This document shows positions 35,866 through 47,310 of a stretch of 64,000 nt of DNA, one piece after another (positions within the stretch are counted from its first letter, which is position 1; every line of letters starts with the position of its first letter). The stretch comes from Chryseobacterium sp. Leaf405. GTDB taxonomy: Bacteria > Bacteroidota > Bacteroidia > Flavobacteriales > Weeksellaceae. The notes beneath the pieces are model-generated. The model was not told the origin of the DNA and made no database searches. It worked only from the letters and a program-made list of their open reading frames with translations. The stretch spans positions 186,490-250,489 of the forward strand of contig NZ_LMQN01000001.1 of assembly GCF_001425355.1 (NCBI RefSeq), read 5' to 3'. The position numbers and the translations under genes were made by a program.

Positions 35866-36738
35866 TCATTCGTTCAAAGACTGTATCCTGTATTGTTTCG
35901 GCGTGATAATCATCTGTTTTTTAAAAAACTTAGAAAAATAGTTCGGATAATCAAAACCAAGCAAATAAGCAATCTCAGTTGTATTTAAATCATCACGGTT
36001 TTTCAAAAGTTCTTTAGCTTTTGCAATAACAGCATCGTGAATATTTTCAATAGCCGTTTTATTTGTGATTTGTTTAATGATGTCTCCTAAATAATTTGAA
36101 GTTAATCCCATTTTATCAGCAAAATATTGAACCGTCGGAATTTGATCGGCTGGCTGATTGTAATAACTTGTCAGTAGTTGCTGAAACTCAGATACAATTG
36201 GACTGTACTGTACGACATTGGTAGAAAACTGTCTTCTGTAAAATGATTCTACCAATGAAACCATCACGTGTACATAAGAAAGCAATACTGTAAAATTATC
36301 TTTTTTGTAATCATAATATTTCAGCATCAATGCAAAAATAGTTCGAACTTCCTGTTCTTCCTTCTCAATCAGAAGCAAAGGCTCGTGTTCTCCATAGTTG
36401 TAATAGTTTTTGAAAAGAAAGCGATTTTTATCAATCAATTGCTTGGAGAATTGCAGATATATCCCATTAAATGTAGGTTCAATATCCCACCCATTGGAAA
36501 CGTCGGGACTGTTAAAAAATACTGCGGTTACCGGTTGGGTAGTTTCTGGATCATAAACCGAAACAGATTTATCAATGAAATTGCTCTTGATTGCAATCCT
36601 GTAAAAATCAATTGATACAGGTTCTGATTTTAAACGCATTGTAGAAATATCATAATAGCCGATATCGATATCATTGTCTAAAGGTTTTGGTAACCCCAGA
36701 TACTCATTAAATGATGCTATATCTTTGTACAATTTCAT
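35866..36738 (-). CDS. AraC-family regulator, candidate master of the local regulon
   Basis: A 290-residue AraC regulator. The N-terminal half is a sensing domain (YDISTMRLKSEPVSIDFYRI). The DNA-binding half has ADKMGLTSNYLGDIIKQITN and NTTEIAYLLGFDYPNYFSKF, ending IITPKQYRIQSLNE. It shares an operon with an SDR 18 bases upstream, whose promoter carries operator copy 2, so the gene may control its own expression. Copies 1 and 3 lie in front of the flanking operons. This is the best candidate for the shared activator. Confidence 0.9.
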   Translation of the reverse strand: MKLYKDIASFNEYLGLPKPLDNDIDIGYYDISTMRLKSEPVSIDFYRIAIKSNFIDKSVSVYDPETTQPVTAVFFNSPDVSNGWDIEPTFNGIYLQFSKQLIDKNRFLFKNYYNYGEHEPLLLIEKEEQEVRTIFALMLKYYDYKKDNFTVLLSYVHVMVSLVESFYRRQFSTNVVQYSPIVSEFQQLLTSYYNQPADQIPTVQYFADKMGLTSNYLGDIIKQITNKTAIENIHDAVIAKAKELLKNRDDLNTTEIAYLLGFDYPNYFSKFFKKQMIITPKQYRIQSLNE

Positions 36739-36756
36739 TGATAAAACTATAATTAC

Positions 36757-37599
36757 TTAATTCTCTATTGCCAATGAAGAAGATAATTGCCTGTAGGCTT
36801 CAATCTGTCCTTCTAATTCGTTGATTTTTCTTTCTGTTTCTGCAATTGCATCTGCTCCTGCAATCCAGCGCTTTGGTGGTATTGATTCTTCTGCAATTGT
36901 AAGTAGGCCAGCCGCTAATTTTGCAGGGTCACCTCCTTGCGTACCGCTCATTGCCTGCCATCCTGGTCGAAGTATTGCGATTCGTTCTGCATAATCAGCA
37001 ATGTTTAATTCATTCCAGATGGTAGATGATGGTTCTAATAAATTGGTTCTGAAAAATCCCGGATTTACGATTGTTGTATTAATTCCGAATTGCGACACTT
37101 CTAATTGTAAAGATTCCATCCAGCCTTCCAGCGCAAACTTAGATCCAGCATATGCTGTACAAAGCTCATAACCTACCAATCCTGCTGTTGAGGAAACAGT
37201 AATGATGTGCCCGGATTTATTACTTCTCATAATAGGAAGAACAGCTCTTGTCACATTCATTGGTCCAAATAGATTGATGTCAAATTGTTTTTGCATCTGC
37301 TCTGCACTTATTTCTTCAAAATAACCTGCATAAAAAGCACCCGCATTATTCACCAGCACATCAACAGTACCAAACTTTTCAATCGCTGTATCTAAGGCTG
37401 TATTTATTTCTTCAGGATTTGTCACATCCATCTTAACCACCAACAAATTATCAGTTGATCCTCCCAGTTCTTTAGCAACCTTCTCTGAATTTCTGCCAGT
37501 CGCAATGACTTTATTGCCGGCAGCAAGTGCGGCTTTAGTAATTTCTAATCCTATTCCACTGCTGGCACCTGTAATTAACCAAACTTTAGTATTCGACAT
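36757..37599 (-). CDS. Short-chain dehydrogenase/reductase
   Basis: A 280-residue SDR. TGASSGIG at residues 10-17, NNAG near 87, catalytic Ser in TVSSTAGLVGYEL and YAGSK as YxxxK. Residues TGRNSEKV following the second strand suggest NADP use. It is followed by AraC at 18 bases, an arrangement repeated at 52-53 kb. The promoter with operator copy 2 lies upstream at 37633-37702. The substrate is unknown. Confidence 0.9.
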   Translation of the reverse strand: MSNTKVWLITGASSGIGLEITKAALAAGNKVIATGRNSEKVAKELGGSTDNLLVVKMDVTNPEEINTALDTAIEKFGTVDVLVNNAGAFYAGYFEEISAEQMQKQFDINLFGPMNVTRAVLPIMRSNKSGHIITVSSTAGLVGYELCTAYAGSKFALEGWMESLQLEVSQFGINTTIVNPGFFRTNLLEPSSTIWNELNIADYAERIAILRPGWQAMSGTQGGDPAKLAAGLLTIAEESIPPKRWIAGADAIAETERKINELEGQIEAYRQLSSSLAIEN

Positions 37600-37632
37600 A
37601 TTTCCTTATTTTAAATGTTATTAATTATAATA

Positions 37633-37702
37633 CAAATCTATAAAGCGATGACACAAAAGATGGAAACGGATTACTAATAAAAAAGAAACATTTTACTGAT
37701 AG
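37633..37702 (-). promoter_or_regulatory. Promoter with conserved 31-base operator, copy 2
   Basis: Minus-strand box TAGATTTG (37640-37633) and the operator at 37672-37702, again 31 bases apart, with TACTAAT and TACTGAT half-sites 22 bases apart. The terminator of the next operon lies only 5 bases beyond. Confidence 0.75.
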
Positions 37703-37707
37703 AAAAA

Positions 37708-37726
37708 CGCCCTCATTTTGAGGGCG
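37708..37726 (-). terminator. Terminator of the AKR operon
   Basis: Perfect 8-base GC-rich stem CGCCCTCA / TGAGGGCG with a 3-base loop, followed on the minus strand by a run of five Ts. It ends the transcript of the aldo/keto reductase at 37758. Confidence 0.85.
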
Positions 37727-37757
37727 CTTCCAATTATTACTACCATTTAATTTCTGT

Positions 37758-38933
<1,176 letters not shown>

Positions 38934-38936
38934 TCA

Positions 38937-39925
38937 TTATTTTAAATTCGTTCCAAAGAAAACTGTCATTTTTTCAACCGCCTGATCTACATACTTCGGA
39001 ATGTCATATAAATCCATATGCGTAGCGCCTTTGACAATAAATAATTCTTTGTTTTTCGATGCTGCTTTTTTATAAAGTTCCTAACTATGCCATAGTGAAC
39101 CCGCCTTGTCTCCTGCAATAAGCAATAAAGGCTGTGTCAGCAATTTATCTGCCTGACCAAATCCGTCAAATAATATTGCGTAAGTTTGTAAGTTTGACCT
39201 ATAAATAATAATTTATTGGGAGCTGTGGGCTGCTGTCCACGTGATGTTAAATAATAATCTGCAGCTTCCTGTAAATCTTTTGGAGCAGATTTGTCACCCA
39301 GCTGAGGTACGTACGGTGCATACTTAGGAGCTGCGCCGTTTGCTTCTGCAGTACGTTGTTTAGCAACCGCTTCCAAAGTGGCTATCAAATCAACAGGAGT
39401 TTTTCAATCCCATCCTTGACGACTTGCCGCACCTACATCCACAGCACTAATTGTCGTTAATGCTTTGATACGGCGTTCAGACACTGATGCCTTGACCGCA
39501 GCGCCACTGCCTGCGCAAATCCCAATAGCTCCTATGTTATCTACATCCACAAAGTGAAGAGTGGTCAGATAATCAACAGCACTGTAAATATCACCAACAC
39601 GGTTTAAAGGATTATCCAAAAATCTTGGTTCACCACCGCTTTCTCCCTGATAAGAAGCATCAAACGCCAAAGTAACATAACCTTTCTCTGCCATTCTTTG
39701 TGCGTAAAGCCCAGCCGTTTGTTCTTTAACACCCCCTCCTGGATGTACGCTTATAATAGTGGCATATTTTTTATTTTCGTCAAAATTCTTTGGCAGATAC
39801 AGATTGCCTGCCATTGTGATATCATTATTTTTAAATGTTATCTTTCTCAAGTTTTGAGCTTGCAAATTTCCCATTGATGTTATAAAAATGATGACTAACG
39901 CTATTAGATTATTTTTCGATTTCAT
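38937..39925 (-). pseudogene. Broken alpha/beta hydrolase gene
   Basis: Paralogue of the hydrolase lipoprotein at 26927-27928. From MKSKNNLIALVIIF (39925) the frame gives a Sec signal, ITFKNNDITMAGNLYLPKNF, SVHPGGGVKEQTA and GAIGICAGSGAAVKA, the nucleophile elbow region. It is then cut by TGA at 39406-39404, shifts frame near 39180, and meets TAG at 39083-39081 (WHS-stop-ELYKKA). The conserved end with ATHMDLYDIP lies at about 38970-39000. Three lesions make it non-functional, but the operon promoter and the AKR behind it remain. Confidence 0.85.
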
Positions 39926-39950
39926 AATATTTTTTTTATTAATTACATAA

Positions 39951-40020
39951 CAAAGGTAAAGCGTGATCACTTTTATGAAGGGTACATATTACTATAAAAA
40001 AAGAGACAGACTACTGATAA
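39951..40020 (-). promoter_or_regulatory. Promoter with conserved 31-base operator, copy 3
   Basis: Minus-strand box TACCTTTG (39958-39951) and operator at 39990-40020, 31 bases apart, with TACTATA and TACTGAT half-sites 22 bases apart. It drives the broken hydrolase and the Tat-exported AKR. Confidence 0.75.
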
Positions 40021-40246
40021 TGAGATAAGAATAGATATGGTATGATTATAAATTTCAAAAATTCGTAATTATCATACGTTTATCTTTCAAATGCTGATGT
40101 GCTTATTGAAGTTTTTGAATGTCCAACTCAACCCTCTTCAGTGGAGCTTGATTTACTATCACTATGAAATACAACAATGTGCATTGAAAAAAATTTTCAC
40201 ATCTAGTACTATCTACGGAATGATTTTAAGTTCAATCCAATCTGCT

Positions 40247-41293
<1,047 letters not shown>

Positions 41294-41297
41294 TTAC

Positions 41298-41882
41298 CTA
41301 ATGAAAAATTACATTCTCTGCGATCGGACTTCGATCCATTTTTACACTATTCTCTCTCGCTTCTACATCTTCAAATCCAAATGAAATCCCAAACATCATT
41401 TTATATTCGCTAGATATATTTAGATGCTCCCTTATTGTATCTGCGAAAAAACCTAAAATTGTCTGTGGAACTCCAGCCAGCCCATTGGCAGTGAGCGAGA
41501 GTAAAAATGTCTGTGCGTACATGCCTATGTCGCCCGCAATTCTTACATTATCTCCAGTGGAAGGCATGTGATGCCACGTTTCTTCAGCCAGTTTCCTGTC
41601 CCTGGTGATATATCTGATATGGTCATTGACCAGGTTCGCAACAATACGGTGTAAATACGGAGCAACGGGCTTTTCTACTGCTATGGTGTTTCGGTTATTC
41701 CAAAACCGGATGAAAAGCTCCTGCAAAATATCATCTACAAGATCCCAGGATTTAAGTAGCCTGAAAACATGAGCGCCCATTTTTTCTTTATGAATTGCAT
41801 ATATCTTTTCAAAAGCTAGATAATCATCATTCTGTAGCCTGATCAACAGTTCTTTTTCGCTATGTAGGGCTGAGGAATCCAT
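41298..41882 (-). CDS. Chimera: ECF sigma factor N-terminus fused to nitroreductase C-terminus
   Basis: A 194-residue ORF made of two unrelated halves. Residues 1-106 match region 2 of a Bacteroidota ECF sigma factor, with DLVDDILQELFIRFWNNR and PYLHRIVANLVNDHIRYITR. Region 4 is absent. From about residue 108 it turns into the C-terminal half of a nitroreductase, with AGDIGMYAQTFLLSLTANGL and EYKMMFGISFGFEDVEARE. The fusion is in frame, with no stop across the join. It lacks the FMN-binding N-terminus and the -35 reading domain, so neither parent activity is likely. Either a real deletion join or an assembly error could explain it. Confidence 0.8.
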   Translation of the reverse strand: MDSSALHSEKELLIRLQNDDYLAFEKIYAIHKEKMGAHVFRLLKSWDLVDDILQELFIRFWNNRNTIAVEKPVAPYLHRIVANLVNDHIRYITRDRKLAEETWHHMPSTGDNVRIAGDIGMYAQTFLLSLTANGLAGVPQTILGFFADTIREHLNISSEYKMMFGISFGFEDVEARENSVKMDRSPIAENVIFH

Positions 41883-41894
41883 AATGTGAAACAC

Positions 41895-42312
41895 AATATA
41901 AAAGTAAAGTTAGATAATTGCCTGTTCATTATCAAATTATTGAAATAACGCTCTTGAAATTCGTTTAGGGATCTATTTTTAAATGCGATTGACAAATCGA
42001 TTCCAAATGTTAATGTGGATTCCGACGATACGGACTAATTTTTTTTTATCCTTAAGTATAAAAAATATTAGCGCTCAATAATATGAGTTGCATTCAATCT
42101 AAATTCAATAATAGTTAATCACTTATTCATATTTTTCTATTCTTTATTGATTTTTTGAAATTTAGGTATGGACGAAACTAGAACTACGATTCATCTTGCC
42201 TACATCTGATAATTTTTTGAAGATATAATCTTAATTACGTGTTTTTACGGAGATAACTTCATTTTAAAAGATCTAATTTTGTTAAAAATAACTGAATAAA
42301 TAGTCAATACCC
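41895..42312. other. Non-coding gap
   Basis: 418 AT-rich bases between the chimera and the zinc-ribbon gene. No coding signal, repeat or hairpin was recognised on either strand. Confidence 0.45.
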
Positions 42313-42561
42313 ATGAGCCTAAATCAAACGATCAGCTGTCCCGTATGTTCAAGTCCTATCGCCTATAATGTAATGCAACTAATTGCTGGTGCTAGTTTTG
42401 AATGTAAGACATGCGGAGCAGTAATTAGAATTGCTCCATCCAGTATGAATGAGGTTAAAAATACGTATGAAAATTACATGAGTTTGAAAGACAACTCAAA
42501 TGCCAGAAAAGTGAATACATTCGATATCAATGAATTCATAGAGGTTGTTGATAAAGTGTAG
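42313..42561 (+). CDS. Small zinc-ribbon protein
   Basis: An 82-residue protein. The first 40 residues hold two CxxC knuckles, SCPVCSS and FECKTCGA (Cys 9, 12, 31 and 34), typical of a zinc ribbon. The rest is polar and probably helical, with YENYMSLKDN. No DNA-binding or enzymatic domain can be named. It ends 26 bases before the dnaE fragment, which runs the other way, and could belong to the mobile element or to the host. Confidence 0.6.
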   Translation: MSLNQTISCPVCSSPIAYNVMQLIAGASFECKTCGAVIRIAPSSMNEVKNTYENYMSLKDNSNARKVNTFDINEFIEVVDKV

Positions 42562-42587
42562 TAGGTTACACATTGCTTTAAAAAAAA

Positions 42588-43935
42588 TTATCCCTTCATT
42601 TTTAATCTTGGGAGATTGATCTCATGTTCCTGCGGATAGGGTTTTCTGTGGGTCATGCTGACATCTTCTTTTATCCTTTCCTGTGCCGTATATTTTTTGT
42701 CTTCATCGTGGTAAAATCTTGGGTCTGGGATGAAGGGCATCTTTGCCATTTTGGTGATGGTGATGTTTGGAAAATGGTAATCGACTTCTACGAAGCCTAA
42801 AAGCAGGTAACATCCGCCGCCTTTGAAGGGATAGTTTTTCAGGGAATCTGCAAAATGTGCGGTATCGAAATAGCTGCCTCCGGCATCAATCCAGGTTCCG
42901 AAAAACATATCTCCTTTATTGGTCGGCACATATTTTCTGGAAACCAGGTAAGCCATCATCTTGACTTGTTTTTTGTGGTGATTGATGAGGTCTTTTGCTT
43001 TAACCGCTCCGCGGTAGTTAGAAACGAGCAGATCGAATGGGCTGACAGAAACCGGAAATCCCAATAGCTCTCTTTCATCAAAGGCATCCTCCATTAGGTC
43101 TCTCTTCAATACCGGAAGCTGGTAGGCTTTTACAGGTTCATCGAACAGGGTTTCCATTATTTTTTCGGGCTTCGAGTTGTTTAGTAGGATTCGGGCTTCG
43201 ATTAGCAGTTCATTTTTTTGTTTTCCGGTAAAACGAAAGGCATCGATAAAAATAAGGATTTCGATTCCTGCTATTCCAATCGGTATTCTTAAAAAGAATA
43301 CCGCTAATGACTTGTAATTGCCATTTTTTTCTCGTTCTTCCACAATGAATTCTGCGATGGTTTTTTCTATGGATTGCAGGTGCATAAATCCTAAATAAAC
43401 ATCGTTACCATATAATGTGGTTTGATATTCACTATGATTAACGCAGGGATTTAAGATGTTGGCACCTGACATTTTTGCTTCGTGTACATAGACCTCTGTT
43501 CGGTAAAACCCGCCCTGATTGTTAATGACCGCTACCATAAATTCTATGGGATAGTACACTTTTAGATACAAACTTTGGTAGCTCTCTACCGCGTAGGAAG
43601 CGGAATGGGCTTTACAGAAGGAATAGCCCGCAAAACTCTCAATCTGCCGGTATACCTCAGCACTTAATGTTTCGGAGTGGCCTAACTTTTTGCAGGATTC
43701 AAAAAAGTGATCTTTTACTTTCTGTAAAGCGTCCAGTGACCGCCCCTTACCACTCATGGCACGCCGCAACACATCGCCGTCGGAGGCCGAAAGCCCACCA
43801 AAATGCAGGGCGATTTTAATCACGTCTTCCTGGTACACCATGATCCCGTAGGTCTCTCCAAGCTGTTCCTGAAAAACTTTATGGAAATATTCGAACTTTG
43901 TCGGGTGGTTATGCCTGAAAATGTATTCCTTCATC
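42588..43935 (-). pseudogene. DNA polymerase III alpha-subunit-like gene, 5' truncated
   Basis: C-terminal part of a DnaE-type polymerase, about 445 residues. It begins at the junction with GMMKEYIFRHNHPTKFEY, has LGETYGIMVYQEDVIKIAL and DVLRRAMSGKGRS from the polymerase core, then helix-hairpin-helix and OB-like regions, ending KMKG. The catalytic Asp residues lie in the lost N-terminus. The minus frame stays open to 44138, but those residues are antisense to mobA and not native. In Bacteroidota such DnaE-like genes are often part of a mutagenesis cassette with a Y-family polymerase; that cassette is not visible here. Confidence 0.78.
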
Positions 43936-43941
43936 ATCCCG

Positions 43942-44379
43942 ATGGACCGGAATAATAACACAAAACAGCATAAAGGCGGACGGAACCCGAAAAGTGATCC
44001 CAGCATCCACCGCCATGTTTTTCGTCTCACCGACGAAGAAAACACCAGGCTGTTATCACTTTTTGAAGCTTCAGGAATGAACAACAAAGCAAAATTTATC
44101 ATATCCCTCTTGTTCGGAAAGCAAATCAGAACGGTCAAAATTGATAAAGCAGCGATGGATTATTACATGAGGCTGACCTCTTTATACGGACAATTCAGGG
44201 CGGTTGGGGTAAATTACAACCAGATCGTAAAGCTCCTTTACCGTAATTTTTCTGAAAAAAAAGCGGCTGCTTATCTCTATAAAGTGGAAAAACAAACGCA
44301 GGAAATGGCAAAATTATGTCAGGAAATCATTCGGTTGACGCAGGAATTTGAAGAAAAACACCTTAAAAAAGATTTGTAA
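43942..44379 (+). CDS. mobA: Mobilisation protein MobA
   Basis: A 145-residue relaxosome accessory protein of the Bacteroidota ICE type. Start taken at MDRNNNTKQHKGGRN (43942); the longer frame to 43921 has residues that are antisense to the dnaE fragment, and the junction lies just before. It has a basic N-terminus, HVFRLTDEENTRLLSLFEAS (a ribbon-helix-helix-like region) and a long helical tail, KAAAYLYKVEKQTQEMAKLC. It binds oriT and helps the relaxase. It ends one base before the relaxase ATG, so the two are coupled. Confidence 0.85.
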   Translation: MDRNNNTKQHKGGRNPKSDPSIHRHVFRLTDEENTRLLSLFEASGMNNKAKFIISLLFGKQIRTVKIDKAAMDYYMRLTSLYGQFRAVGVNYNQIVKLLYRNFSEKKAAAYLYKVEKQTQEMAKLCQEIIRLTQEFEEKHLKKDL

Positions 44380-44380
44380 A

Positions 44381-45691
44381 ATGATTGCAAATATATGCTG
44401 GGGAGAAAATTTATTGGGTGCAATTGCCTATAACCTGCTGAAAGTAGAGAAAGAAAACGGAAAGATTTTATCTACCCATAAGATGGTGGAAACACTGAGC
44501 GGTCAGTATACAACCGCACAACTGCTCCGCTCTTTTCAACCTTATCTGCTCGCCAATAACAAAACTGAGAAGCCTGTTTTGCACATTTCCCTTAATCCAA
44601 ATCCAAAAGATCAGGTCAGTGATGAGAAATTCAGGACGATGGCTGAGGATTATATGAAAGAAATGGGATACGGAAACCAGCCTTTTGTCGTGTTCAAACA
44701 CACAGACATTGAGCGTACACATATCCATATTGTATCGGTATGTGTGGATGAAAATGGCGTAAAAATATCTGACCGTTTTGATAAAAGACGTTCCGTTAAA
44801 ATTACAAGGGCATTGGAAGAAAAGTACAGACTATTACCGACAACCGAGGGAGGGGTTCAAAATAACAGAATTTTCCGACCCCTGGATTACAGTATGGGAG
44901 ATTTGAAAAGCCAGATCGCCTCGGTCGTCCGCCATCTGCCATCCTATTACAGGATGCAAAGCCTTGGCGAATACAATGCCCCGCTCTCTCTTTTCAATAT
45001 TACCGCGGAAGAGATCAGAGGGGAACTGCATGGAATGCAGAAACAGGGACTCATTTATTTCGCATTGAATGAGCATGGTGAAAAGATCAGCAACCCATTT
45101 AAAGCCTCACTATTCGGAAAAAGCGCAGGATACAAGCAGCTTAACAACCATTTTGACCAGTGCAAAGAATCCTTCAAAAAGGAACCTGCAAAGCCGCTGC
45201 TGATCAATCTAATCAAGGTTGCCCTACAGGATTCTTTTGATGAAACAAGCTTTAAAAAACAGTTGCAAGAGCAGGGTATCAATCTTGTGATCCGCCGGAA
45301 TGATACCGGACGGATTTATGGAATCACCTTTATTGACCACAACTCCAAAACGGTATGGAACGGATCACGTTTGGGTAAGGAATTCTCGGCGAATGTTTTT
45401 AATGACTGGTGGAATAACCATCAGAAACCTGCTCTTAAAGGTACTACGTCCGAAGAGGTTGAGGACAAACAAAGTGGCATTAAAGACGTTGATTCTCAAC
45501 ATAAACCCCATGATCTGTTTAATTTTCTTTCCGGTACTGATTTCCAATCTACAAACAATCTGAACTAGCAGGATCTGATAGAAAGTATTGCCGGGTTGTT
45601 CCCTGACGCTTTAGGTGAGAATTACGAAGAACTGGATTTTGAAAATCAGATGAAGAAAAAGAAAAGAAAGAAACCTGGTCATCAGAAATAG
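44381..45691 (+). pseudogene. mobB: Relaxase MobB, with premature stop near its C-terminus
   Basis: Relaxase of the CTnDOT/Tn4555 mobilisation group. Start at ATG 44381. The HUH-type nuclease motif is in HTDIERTHIHIVSVCVDENG, and the catalytic N-terminus has IAYNLLKVEKENGK. The ORF stops at TAG 45566-45568 after FQSTNNLN. In frame, 40 more codons follow (DLIESIAGLFPDALGENYEE and a basic end) to TAG 45689-45691, and they match the tail of the relaxase fragment at 21016-21602. The nuclease domain is intact, so the shortened protein of 395 residues might still work. Confidence 0.8.
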
Positions 45692-45788
45692 CATACAACT
45701 TTTGGATGCTGGCGAGCATTATTATGGAAGAAAAAAGGACAATTTTAAATGGTCAAAATTAATTTCATTGTTTTGACTTTTTAATACT

Positions 45789-46184
45789 TTACCAGCCAAA
45801 TTTTAAATACCCTATTAAAAAAACAAGTATCTCCACAACTACATTCCAAATGATTAGTTGTAACAGAGATTTTATTTCAACGCTTTGCCTGCGAACAAAT
45901 CGGTAAAACAGAAAAATCAACAATAGAATGATGCATGCCGGAAATGCAAGGAATATCATACTATAAAACGTGCCATAAAATACGATGTAAGGAATGGCAT
46001 ATAAAGTAGTTACAGTTGTTTCAAACCGGCCGTAATAGCCTGTCTTAGGTAAAATAACGAACAGCAATGATAAAATACTCAAGCCCAACGACAGCCGGAA
46101 TATAATCTTAATTATATACATAACCGTTAAAATACATTGGTCGTAGATACCGTTTTTGAATGATTCTTTAATTTTTATTTTCAC
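45789..46184 (-). CDS. Hypothetical four-TM membrane protein
   Basis: A 131-residue protein with a GTG start at 46184. The helices lie at about residues 16-40, 56-72, 75-95 and 108-128, with a charged loop YRFVRRQSVEIK between the last two. No family recognised. Its start lies 13 bases from the end of the first 53-base repeat and the lipoprotein remnant, so the locus has been rearranged. Confidence 0.5.
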   Translation of the reverse strand: MKIKIKESFKNGIYDQCILTVMYIIKIIFRLSLGLSILSLLFVILPKTGYYGRFETTVTTLYAIPYIVFYGTFYSMIFLAFPACIILLLIFLFYRFVRRQSVEIKSLLQLIIWNVVVEILVFLIGYLKFGW

Positions 46185-46196
46185 CTTCTTTCCATT

Positions 46197-46249
46197 ATGT
46201 TATTAGTTTTGTCATTATCCAGCTGTAAAATATTGTCAATGCGTTTTTC
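46197..46249. repeat. 53-base direct repeat, copy 1
   Basis: Identical over 53 bases to 46498-46550, starting ATGTTATTAG and ending GCGTTTTTC. The copies are 301 bases apart and flank a broken gene. This looks like a slipped or recombined tandem duplication. Confidence 0.8.
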
Positions 46250-46516
46250 CTTTTGTTGAATAACCTTTAGGAATTGCCTTTCCTTTTTTAAATGTCCCTG
46301 TTACAGCAACTTTGAAGGGTAATGTTTCTCCACTCCATAGCTTATTGACATCCGGCAGTTTTTCACTTCCTCTTTCTAAAAAATGTTTTCTTTTTCTCCC
46401 TCAACTTTCCATTGTGCACAGGGACACGAAATTGCTGAATAGGACGCAACGATTCTTTTTTGTGGCGCCCCATATAAAAGTTGTAGGATAGTTAGGAATG
46501 TTATTAGTTTTGTCAT
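46236..46516 (-). pseudogene. Small secreted protein gene with frameshift
   Basis: From ATG 46516 the frame gives MTKLITFLTILQLLYG, a Sec signal, then SCPCAQWKVEGEKENIF, followed by an in-frame TAG. Shifting by one base in the T-run continues LERGSEKLPDVNKLWSGETL and a basic end (KKGKAIPKGYSTKGKTH) to TGA 46238-46236. Both frames read as one protein of about 93 residues. No family recognised. The start lies in one 53-base repeat and the end in the other. Confidence 0.7.
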
Positions 46517-46550
46517 TATCCAGCTGTAAAATATTGTCAATGCGTTTTTC
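46498..46550. repeat. 53-base direct repeat, copy 2
   Basis: Second copy of the repeat at 46197-46249. It contains the start codon region of the broken secreted protein. Confidence 0.8.
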
Positions 46551-46574
46551 AGCAATTTTTATCAAATATAAATA

Positions 46575-47171
46575 TTACTCGCAAACGAAAACTTTATTCT
46601 GAAACACAAATCCTACGGGTGGCTTTCCTGAGTACAAATTAGAAAAAGTAACTACATTTTTATAGGAATCGATATTTTCCAGAACTTCCTGACAATTTGG
46701 AAAATGTTTCTTGATGGCCTCAAGCATTACCTTTTCTTTTGATGGTGTATCTTCCCTATAGAATGCTGATACGATGTCTTTATTATTAGCGTCTAAAATG
46801 GAGTAACTGATTTGAAGTCTGTCTCTGTCACTTCCATAAGGTCTGAAACAAATCACCAGCTTTTTACCGGCACCATTTATCAAAGTTTTATAGAAACCAT
46901 ACGGTGCTTTTTCATCTCTTCTAAATGTTGTGTATGTAACGCCATTCACCGTTTCAAGTTTTTCGATCTTTTCTATATCTATCTGGCGAGGCGAAGACTC
47001 AAATTTACCGTTTTTCTTTAGTTGATGGATGTAAACTCCATCACGCCAGGTAAAATAAACATCATGGTCTTCTATCATAAGTTTTTCTCCGGTTTTTAAA
47101 TACAGAAAAGAATTTTGAGAATAGGCATAGATACAAGTTAGAAGAGCTAACAGCAGTAATAATTGTTTCAT
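46575..47171 (-). CDS. Secreted hypothetical protein
   Basis: A 198-residue exported protein with signal MKQLLLLLALLTCIYAYSQ. The mature part begins NSFLYLKTGEKLMIEDHDVY and is beta-rich, followed by a helical C-terminal section and FSNLYSGKPPVGFVFQNKVF near the end. No family or catalytic motif recognised. It lies 58 bases upstream of the repeat-flanked pseudogene on the same strand. Confidence 0.6.
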   Translation of the reverse strand: MKQLLLLLALLTCIYAYSQNSFLYLKTGEKLMIEDHDVYFTWRDGVYIHQLKKNGKFESSPRQIDIEKIEKLETVNGVTYTTFRRDEKAPYGFYKTLINGAGKKLVICFRPYGSDRDRLQISYSILDANNKDIVSAFYREDTPSKEKVMLEAIKKHFPNCQEVLENIDSYKNVVTFSNLYSGKPPVGFVFQNKVFVCE

Positions 47172-47310
47172 GTTTAGAAGTTGTTTGTATTATTAGTATT
47201 GAATTTTCAAAATCATAAGGAGAAGTGTATGAATCTACTTTCCGAATGCTAATGGTTAGATTAATTTCTTTTAAATATAATCATTATTCTAATACAAGAC
47301 GCATTTATCT

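Noticed and set aside
43936..44138. N-terminal 70 residues of the long minus-strand ORF that contains the dnaE-like fragment
   Set aside because: They are antisense to mobA, which has a clear function and direction; the polymerase similarity begins only at about 43935.
46197..46550. CRISPR-like spacing of the 53-base repeats
   Set aside because: Only two copies, 301 bases apart, with a gene remnant between them and no cas genes.
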